A stretch of DNA of 64,000 nt from Rhodocollybia butyracea (lineage: Eukaryota; Basidiomycota; Agaricomycetes; Agaricales; Omphalotaceae). Made by a program: the position numbers and the translations under genes. Where the stretch lies: contig JADNRY010000142.1 of the NCBI GenBank assembly GCA_015501585.1, forward strand, positions 62,001-126,000, read 5' to 3'. Numbering within the stretch: the first letter of the stretch is position 1; each line of letters opens with the position of its first letter. Below the pieces are notes generated by a model. The model saw only the letters and a program-made list of their open reading frames with translations, did no database searches and had not been told where the DNA came from. Below are positions 57,901 to 64,000 of this stretch, piece by piece.

Positions 57901-59805
57901 TGCTCGTTTCTCGGACTTAGGATATGCTTTGGAGGCAGCCTTTCCAAGCGCGCAACCTTTGCATGGAGATTCTTTATCTGGTATCGACAACTTAGGTAGT
58001 CCGTTGACATTTCCAGGAGCATTGCGTAATACGACATCACCGGGATGTGCAAAACGGTTATGCCAGGTGTTAAAATCATTAGGAGATGATATCATGCCTA
58101 TCTCAGATTTCACTACATCGGCCTTTAGCCAGTGAATATTATCCCTATCGTTATTGGGATATAAGGTCATGATTGTTGAGTCATCATCCGTCTTACGAAT
58201 AACTGATTTTTCAACGTTAATAGTTGTGTAACAACCCTGTCGATTTAATAAACCAACAGATAGAAGTCGGTGTGTGCAATGCGGTTGGTAAAACACTGGG
58301 TGTAACTTAGTCGTGAGGATTTTTCCTTCGCCGTTGTCATGCCTTATGTAGACTGTTCCGGCACCTTCAATAAAGGTTGACGTACGTTCGTCAGCAGTCT
58401 GGACAGGTATCGGATGTGTGAATTTTTTATAAGACACAAAGTCTTGCCGATAAGGGGTAAAATATCCAGATGCACCGGAATCAAGCAGCCATGTGTTAAA
58501 TATCTGACTAAGGTTCTTATTCGCACCATGCACATCATTAGAAACCATTTTATTTAATTTACCCTCGCTAGGAGGTACAGAGTTCATGAAGCGTGGAGAA
58601 TGTGATACATAAGGTCCATTTGGACCGTTCGAGATTCCAGCCATATTATTGAACATCTGTTGTAATGAGTGCAATTGGTCAGTGAATTTTTCCTTAAGAC
58701 TATTAAGGGAAGCTTGCCAGAAAATAAGGCGCTCGTCTCCAGAGCCATACATTTCCTCGTCAATGTCCATTTCGAGTTTGGTCTGAGGCCAAAGGTGATC
58801 AGAGAGATCGACCTCTACTTCCTCGATCTTCATCCTGTCAAGGACGGAGTCGTGGGAGGCTTCACGGAGGAAGCTGTCGTTAATGCGCGAGGCAAGGCAG
58901 GTGGCGAAATTAGAGACATTGGAAGTCTCCACTTCAGCCGATTCATGAGCCTTTTCTTTGCCTTTTCCTCCTTTCTTTCCGCGGCGTGTCTTTTTGTCTT
59001 TGTCGGAAGAAGAGGACGAGTCGTTGGAAGGTTTGCTTGCCGGGTAAGGCGCTCCCTTCTTGGTGTCCTTCTTCTTCTTCTGATCATTCCAAGAAGACTT
59101 GGAATCAGATTGACGTTTGACGCCGGAGATGCGGGCCGTGAGAGAGGTAGCGTTGGATTGGCGGCGGCGGTACTCGTCCTGAATGATCGGCATGATGTTG
59201 GACGGAGTAAGGAGAGTAGCATCTCGAGAAAGGATTGTCATTGCAAGACTATCCCATTGAGTAGGTAAGGCGGCCAAGAGAATCATAGCTTTTACCGGTT
59301 CGGGAAGAATGAGACCAGAGCCATCAAGGCGGGAGAAGGTGGAGTTTAAAGATGCTAGGGCAAGAGTAGGGTCGTTTCTTCCGTCGATTTGGAAGTTAAT
59401 GGCCTCTTTGAAGATGCCAAAAGTGCCGGCAGAGCCGGGTTTGCCATAGATCTTTTTGATTTCGTCCCAAGTCTCACCAGAGTCAGTCTTTAGGACAGTA
59501 GCCCTGATGTCATCAGGAAGTCGGAGGGCAATTAAGCCCATGGCTTGGTCGTCAATGCTGTCCCAGTCATCAATCTCTTTCTGCCGTTCGGCAGTGGTGG
59601 TCTCAATATCTTCATTGGCCTTGTAAGTGCCAGCAGCGACTTCAGAGGCGCTTGCTTTGCGGAATGTTTGTTTGGGGCGAAGGATCCGTCCACATACAAC
59701 AGACCAACAACGAGAAGCTCTAAGGAGCGCTGTCATTGAACTGGACCAGGAGGGGTAGTTAGCCCCATTGAGGAGAGGAACACTAGAGAGGTTTGAGAGA
59801 GACAT
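54910..59805 (-). CDS. Copia gag-pol polyprotein, 1631 aa, intact
   Basis: Single frame without stops. Gag (about 1-330) begins MSLSNLSSVPLLNGANYPSW and has a copia-type Gag fold region, but where a CCHC knuckle is usual there is a Lys/Ser-rich stretch (KKKKDTKKG, DKDKKTRRGKKGGKGK, about 235-290) and no CX2CX4HX4C. Protease DSGASGY near 441. Integrase: HNRFAHPG (about 579) and CKGC (about 615) form the HHCC site; acidic residues in HADLVE (about 641) and LDDCSSH (about 665) and the Glu of RGGELISKEF (about 708). A Pro-rich spacer lies at about 900-1080. Reverse transcriptase has ALDVKQAFLYG and catalytic YVDDALFLG (about 1314). RNase H has CDSDWASDPDDRKS (about 1483), SSTEAEYMAL and HIDIRYHYIRE; ends NSLGILFN. 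Expressed leftward from the right LTR. Confidence 0.97.
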   Translation of the reverse strand: MSLSNLSSVPLLNGANYPSWSSSMTALLRASRCWSVVCGRILRPKQTFRKASASEVAAGTYKANEDIETTTAERQKEIDDWDSIDDQAMGLIALRLPDDIRATVLKTDSGETWDEIKKIYGKPGSAGTFGIFKEAINFQIDGRNDPTLALASLNSTFSRLDGSGLILPEPVKAMILLAALPTQWDSLAMTILSRDATLLTPSNIMPIIQDEYRRRQSNATSLTARISGVKRQSDSKSSWNDQKKKKDTKKGAPYPASKPSNDSSSSSDKDKKTRRGKKGGKGKEKAHESAEVETSNVSNFATCLASRINDSFLREASHDSVLDRMKIEEVEVDLSDHLWPQTKLEMDIDEEMYGSGDERLIFWQASLNSLKEKFTDQLHSLQQMFNNMAGISNGPNGPYVSHSPRFMNSVPPSEGKLNKMVSNDVHGANKNLSQIFNTWLLDSGASGYFTPYRQDFVSYKKFTHPIPVQTADERTSTFIEGAGTVYIRHDNGEGKILTTKLHPVFYQPHCTHRLLSVGLLNRQGCYTTINVEKSVIRKTDDDSTIMTLYPNNDRDNIHWLKADVVKSEIGMISSPNDFNTWHNRFAHPGDVVLRNAPGNVNGLPKLSIPDKESPCKGCALGKAASKAYPKSEKRASNPMDLIHADLVEIPTVSYHKFKFVITLLDDCSSHATSIMLRQKSEAFQAFKDFKSWAEKQTGRKLVRFRIDRGGELISKEFTSFLKSEGIDIQMSEPYVHQQNGRAERINRTLMEKSEAMRHHACCPESWWQFSYSTGVHVYNRTPIRRLNWKTPIEGFLKKKPDVSYFRTFGCGAYVFIPIDKRKNKQSPHSEAMTFIGYDQGSKGYLFMRSDNSVVHAAQATFYEKWFPRCKSESDSGVKPAIPVAPTPVKPSQPSNGNGADIPFDPEFPEDQPQPFTEPDNGPHSPPAGPDPDLPGDDDAPNPNPPVPSRSPTPPPQARDPSPPAPDPNPFSYHPEDVEAWKRVNPTRERRAPLRPGMIPTPGTWSRQADREERAERFGHARRGLVPARNIVPDQVPPPVPPPRPLNPDDRMVTPPPPGATPDSDIEEEALLTKLAQEGGVELQKYLLSQAISDSLEESSFITDLDSEMIPAKHEAARNNPDNWISPTSYRHLPSAERKKWDQACKDEIDGLKKRNVFEVVDLPKGRKPIHCRWVFTKKSDGRYKARLVAKGFSQVEGVDYNELFSPVARFETVRTLLALAALEDWEIQALDVKQAFLYGKLDEEIYMEQPKDFIKEGTPKVWRLHRALYGLKQASLSWWKECNASMGKLGFKRCSSDAGVYVFKSNGKTVTAIIYVDDALFLGKDKDLVLKKKNEFMKLWECRDLGEPTEFLGMRITRDRSKRVLTLDQQPYLRKVIERFGLTNAKATPTPLPSSWVPRANTGRVDAKLRQRFQSVIGSLLYLMLGTRPDIAYAVIKLSQYSANPNPDHLAKALYIVRYLIGTSTYVLVFDGRSDHGFLAYCDSDWASDPDDRKSHTGMIIKLATGPICWTSHKQKTVALSSTEAEYMALSDSCRQLMWLKSLFSEIGITIAVLPLCGDNQGSIFLGSNPVQERRTKHIDIRYHYIRERIESKEIELFYVPTDDNVADLLTKNLALVKFQKFRNSLGILFN

Positions 59806-60535
59806 GTTTTGATAAGGTTCTAGAAAAAGTAGAGCAACAGTCAGTGACGTGCTTCCACAAGTTATGAACTCAGATCACAACAACAGAGTCAGAAACCCGT
59901 GACAAGTGTTTTCAGTGTTGATCGCATATAATTATCCATCCATTTTCCATCCACTGATCCGATCATTCCAATTCGGACTCAGTCACTTAAGTTGATCGGA
60001 ACACAAATAGGGTAACTGAATGCCAAGAATATGCGTTCAGTCAACGTTCAGATGTGCTTTGCAGCACAATCGAACAGTATCCCTTCAGCATGTGAAGAAC
60101 TTAAGGCAAGCAGCAGGTAGGTAATGTGTATGTACAATTATTCTACGAAGGCCAAGAACCCAATGATCGTTCGCAGTTTGCCAGCGGATGCACATGAACG
60201 CTTTTATGGCTATTATAGCGGTGACCCCAAGTCTACCTGGCAGGGAATAAAACCCTAAAGGGAATGCCATCACAGCAAAGCCCTTAAACAGTTCGTTCGA
60301 TCATCGGGTGCCTATGTAAATACATGTGTGTGTCAGTGTGCAAAGTCATGTATATTTTTGAACAATGCAGGAATGGAGAGAAATGCGATCCATGAATGTT
60401 ACCATGTACCATGACCAGCTATGCACAACACGCGAACTTCGTACACTCCAGGAATGAGCGTTGGATGTTCATTGAACACTGTCTAACCAAGTGCAGTAAG
60501 CACAATGGAGGGCACAACATGTGTTGAAGCGATCC

Positions 60536-60548
60536 GGGGCCCATAACC
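60536..60548 (-). other. Primer-binding site matching initiator Met-tRNA anticodon arm
   Basis: Plus strand GGGGCCCATAACC abuts the 5' LTR. GGGCCCATAACC is the anticodon stem-loop sequence of filamentous-fungal initiator Met tRNA, so the primer is probably an internally cut tRNA, as described for Drosophila copia and yeast Ty5. Confidence 0.7.
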
Positions 60549-61063
60549 TGTAGAAACAGCGGTCAGTCAACACAAGGTCGACAGCATACTCACCTTAGAG
60601 TGTAAGGGTGTTTACAGGAGTTAAGAGTGCTTGTTGAGAGCAGAACAAGTGTCCAGACGAATAGTAGGATTCTTGGTTATTGTTACAGGAAAATATCTAC
60701 AGTATTTATACTACAGAATATAATAAACCCTATAACAATGTATGAGTCTACTTGAGTCGTACTGCTAAACATAGTGCATATACATGTGCATAATGTACCC
60801 TAGAAGATGGAGTCCGTATGGTAATTCTATAGGTAATGTTCATAGGTACTGCAAGGCAGCGTACAAGCTATGTATCATAAGACTAATAGCGAATGGCATA
60901 ATTGACTACATCTATACGATCTTGCGTAGAGGCTGCGTCTAGTGTTTGAGGGTGAGTTTCAACATAGCATATATCGACAATTCATCGATCGTATAGCAAG
61001 TGCGTCTAGTCGACTCACATTACTGATTAGATACGACTCATAAGCGGTAATCTAGTTTCAACA
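60549..61063 (-). repeat. 5' LTR of the intact copia element
   Basis: 515 bp, lying 115 bp upstream of the P450 start codon and oriented away from it. Confidence 0.97.
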
Positions 61064-61178
61064 CAGATCCTGCGGGAGGGATGTTGCGGCTTGCTCTCCC
61101 TGGCTGACTCCTAGCCGCGAAACTAGGCAAAATTAAGATGTCCCTCAAACCTTACCTCCCTTTAAATAGGCTGGAAGC

Positions 61179-63498
61179 ATGCGTATTGCCAACCAGGCTC
61201 AGATAATGTCTCATTTATATGCACTGTTGCTCTCTTTTGCTCTCTGTGCAGCCACTCTGGTATTCAGGTCCAGATGGTCTTCTACAAGAAATTTACCTCC
61301 CGGCCCACCTGGATGGCCGATAATTGGCAACCTTCTAACTTTTCCGTTAAGGGAATTGTGGACATCTATGAAGCAGCTGAGCCGCGTACAAGGTGGTATG
61401 TTACCTTTGATACCTAACCAGAGTCTGGGAATTGATTTTGTTCACATAAGGAATGGTACATTTCCACGGCCTGGGGCACTCTATGATCATTCTCAATGAT
61501 CTGGAGGACATACACGAACTCTTCCACCATCGTGGACAGAATTATTCAAATAGACCATACTTCCCATTTGCATGCGGTATGCTGGGCTTGGATCAGGTAT
61601 GCATGCTATATTTTAGTCAGTTTGGTTCAGAGATCTTATACCTTGTTCTCGCAGAGTACTGCGCTCATGTCCTTAGGCAAAACAATGAGCCTGCATCGGC
61701 GTCTCGCCCATACAGTGCTCACTCAGGAATCTATCAAGAAATATCAGCCTGTGCAGGAAGATGTGGCGGCCCTCATGGTTGATGGCCTGCTGAAGAATCC
61801 TGACAATTTTGCAAAAATCACCTCCTTGTATATTGTTTTTTTTTTGGAAAAGGTGATTCTATATGTGCTGACTCACCCATAGAGCGACAACCAGGATAAT
61901 AACTACTATAACATATGGGTTCTCAGTAAAAGAGGATGGTGATGAGGTACATTGTTTGTATCTAACCATTCATTGCTCTGCTCATTGGACCTCGCATTGG
62001 ACAATTGCAGTATATGAAACTTGTCAATGCAACAATGGACATTGTCAACTCCTCCGCTCAATTTGGCGCACATCTCGTCGACGCTATCCCTTCATGTCAG
62101 TATCAAAGTGTTATCAACACAGTGCATTTTTGATTTAGCCCAGTGAGATATGCACCATCCTGGCTACCATTCTCTCTAAATGAGAGAGCCAAGAAAGGTA
62201 AAGCCTTGGTCGACAAGCTTGTAAATTTGCCATTTGAAGCGGTCAAAAAAGAAGTAGTATGGCTTTGATCCCTCCATCTCCAATCAATCTTGAGCTCACT
62301 CACATCGTAGGAGTCTGGAGCTGCACACACTTCCCTCACTAGCGAATGTCTTCTACAACAAAGGGATGAGTCTGAATCTACTGAGCAGTTTGAACATGCA
62401 ATTAAGTGGACAGCTGCGACATTGTATGCAGGTAATCCCATGAAATTTACTTTTTTGAATGTGTTGGATTGACATTCTTGACATTCTTGGCATACTTCGG
62501 TTACTACTACAGCTGGAACGGAATCAGTTGGTGTTATCCTTAAATTAAACAATAGAGTTTGCTAAAGGACAATTCTCATAGACGCATGTTGTGTTGATGA
62601 CGTGCATCATGCTGATGGCATTGCATCCCGAGAAGCAAAAGATGGCACAGGAAGAGTTGGATCGTGTAGTAGGCCCAGATGAACTTCCTACTATTTCAGA
62701 TTCTACTTCGCTTCCTATACTTGGAGCGATTATCAAAGAGACTCTGCGCTGGCATCCTGCACTGCCTTTGGGTACTTTCTAATCCCCGTCTGCATGCTGT
62801 GTGTGTTCTGCTAAAATGACTGATATTTCGAACAGGTATTGCACATGTTTCTGCACAGGATGATGTATATAAAGGCATGCTTTTCCCCCATTTACTTTGT
62901 CTTTACTTGAACCATGTTATTTTGGTCCGGTAGGCTACCAGATACCAGCAGGAACAATCTTAGTACCAAATATTTGGTAAAGTGCCCAAGATCATCTGAT
63001 CCATGCTTACCATGCCTTGTAGCGCTCTGGCATCGGGAGAAGATGATATCCACGATAGCACAGCTTTCTATCCTGAACGGTTTTTGGACTCTACATCGAA
63101 AACACCTGATCCAGGTGCATACGTTTTTGGCTTTGGTCGTAGGTATGGCGCCTCAGGGTCTAATTGGAATGCATATTGAAATTTAACTGCTCTTTACAGG
63201 GTCTGTCCAGGCAAACATTTGGCGGAATCATCACTGTTCATACTGATAGCCACAATGTTATGCTGCTTTGATATTCGCTTGCCTCTGGATAGGAGTGGAC
63301 ATGAAATACCAATTGATCCCAAATTCTATTTTGGTTTTGTGAGGTATGAAACCTCTCATGTTGTTCAACTCATCATTTATGATATCTTTTTCCAACACAA
63401 ATATCAGTCATCCTCAGGCCTTCAAATGCATCTTTGCTGTTCGTTCAAATAGCAAGGCAATTGCGATTGCAAAGCGCGCTGCACAGAGTACAATTTAA
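61179..63498 (+). CDS. Cytochrome P450 monooxygenase, 521 aa, 14 exons
   Basis: Microsomal haem-thiolate monooxygenase of the agaricomycete type; substrate unknown. Exons: 61179-61395, 61451-61596, 61655-61827, 61883-61946, 62011-62099, 62139-62253, 62311-62431, 62513-62526, 62582-62771, 62836-62874, 62934-62976, 63023-63142, 63200-63343, 63408-63498; they sum to 1566 nt with consistent phases and no stop. Landmarks: N-terminal anchor (LYALLLSFALCAATLVF), hinge PPGPPGWPIIGNLL, I-helix AGTEST split across exons 7-9, ExxR as ETLR (366-369) in KETLRWHPALPLG, YPERFLD, and the haem loop FGFGRRVCPGKHLAE with Cys446. Exon 8 is only 14 nt, and intron 10 (62875-62933) uses a GC donor. The usual Trp in the PNIW block is Cys here because of the exon 11-12 join. 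A second Met ten codons in is an alternative start. The intact copia element lies 115 bp upstream and may alter expression. Confidence 0.95.
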
Positions 63499-64000
63499 TG
63501 CTCCTTCAGGTAGATTTGTTTTCAGGATGTAGATATATAGAGAGCACTGTTTTGCTCAAGGTTTCAACAATGCAGTCATTCCCAAGCTCCCCTAATGAGA
63601 ACTAGTAGGGATTGCCATAGATGGCAGGTCCGAGTCCTTACCATTGGATAAACAGCTGGTGTTGTTTGTTTTATGTGTCTCAGGCAAGAATTGCCACCCA
63701 AATAATTTATTACATGTTGTGTGTTTGCCGATGACACCAACTCCGGAGAATGTGTAGCCTCCGGATCGGAAGTTGGATATCGGTACTTACTGATTGTTAG
63801 TAAGTCCGTATACTTAGTCAGTAGGTAGTAATACTCGATATGTAGTATACAGTAGGTACAGTATTTAAGCTAGCATGTAGTAGTGTAGTACTCATGCCGC
63901 ATGCGTTTGCAAAGGTATCTAATACCTTAGTACAACCGCACTAATATCTTGTGTTGGACACTAGGCCTAACAGCCCCTTTGTGCTCTGACTGGACTTCTT
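63499..64000. other. Intergenic, no supported gene
   Basis: Downstream of the P450. Rich in short AGTACTTA/TAGTAAGT-type motifs (63780-63900) but no clear repeat unit, gene or element end. Confidence 0.5.

Larger units (their letters stand above)
54300..61063 (-). mobile_element. Intact Ty1/copia LTR retrotransposon (6764 bp)
   Basis: LTRs of 515 bp (54300-54814 and 60549-61063), TG...CA, with no difference seen on reading both; target duplication CAGAT at 54295-54299 and 61064-61068. One uninterrupted gag-pol frame, a tRNA-type primer site, a polypurine tract and an about 740-bp leader between the 5' LTR and the start codon. All parts needed for autonomous retrotransposition appear present; the insertion must be very recent. 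Confidence 0.98.

Noticed and set aside
58669..59268. 199-codon plus-strand frame opposite copia gag
   Set aside because: Shadow of the intact gag-pol frame on the minus strand; no domain of its own.

Overview
This window comes from a filamentous basidiomycete, most likely an agaricomycete. Genes have many short introns (about 50-65 nt) with GTRNGY donors, CTAAC-like branch points and YAG acceptors. The gene set is typical of mushrooms: NACHT-WD40 (STAND/NLR-like) proteins, a lineage-expanded 7TM membrane protein, a UbiA-type membrane prenyltransferase, a microsomal cytochrome P450, Ty1/copia retrotransposons and a Plavaka-like (CMC superfamily) DNA transposon. I see no tRNA, rRNA or CRISPR array. 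Genus cannot be decided from the sequence.

Layout. 1-3.4 kb: minus-strand NACHT-WD40 gene, apparently intact, running off the left edge. 3.4-7.7 kb: gene-poor, with degenerate duplicated tracts. 7.7-9.0 kb: plus-strand 7TM gene. 10.8-12.5 kb: an 83-bp satellite touching a 1290-bp non-autonomous DNA element (3-bp target duplication TAA). 14.36-19.84 kb: a hAT-like MITE (8-bp target duplication AGTGGGAG) split by a 4.8-kb copia element (5-bp duplication AACTA). 19.9-27.6 kb: tandem R repeats followed by a segmental duplication that carries a decayed UBA2 (SUMO-activating enzyme) gene, itself split by a 1.35-kb inverted-repeat element. 28.17-34.31 kb: a 6.14-kb Plavaka-like element (TSD TGA) with a transposase and a second gene. 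36.97-38.31 kb: another inverted-repeat element. 39.4-44.8 kb: a second NACHT-WD40 gene with 14 WD repeats but three frame disruptions. 45.0-49.6 kb: the second copy of R repeat plus UBA2 pseudogene segment. 52.0-53.0 kb: UbiA-like gene with one frameshift. 54.30-61.06 kb: an intact copia element with identical 515-bp LTRs and one 1631-codon gag-pol ORF. 61.2-63.5 kb: an intact 14-exon P450 whose upstream region was hit by that copia element.

How it fits together. This is an accessory, transposon-shaped region. Host genes that look functional are the left NACHT-WD40 and the P450; the right NACHT-WD40, UbiA and both UBA2 copies are damaged. Duplicated segments give natural empty sites that fix the ends of two otherwise anonymous elements. 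They also show abrupt steps in identity, which suggests recent copying or gene conversion on top of old duplications. The frame disruptions lie in particular genes and are absent from the 4.9-kb copia ORF, so real decay is more likely than uniform sequencing error, although several sit in homopolymers.
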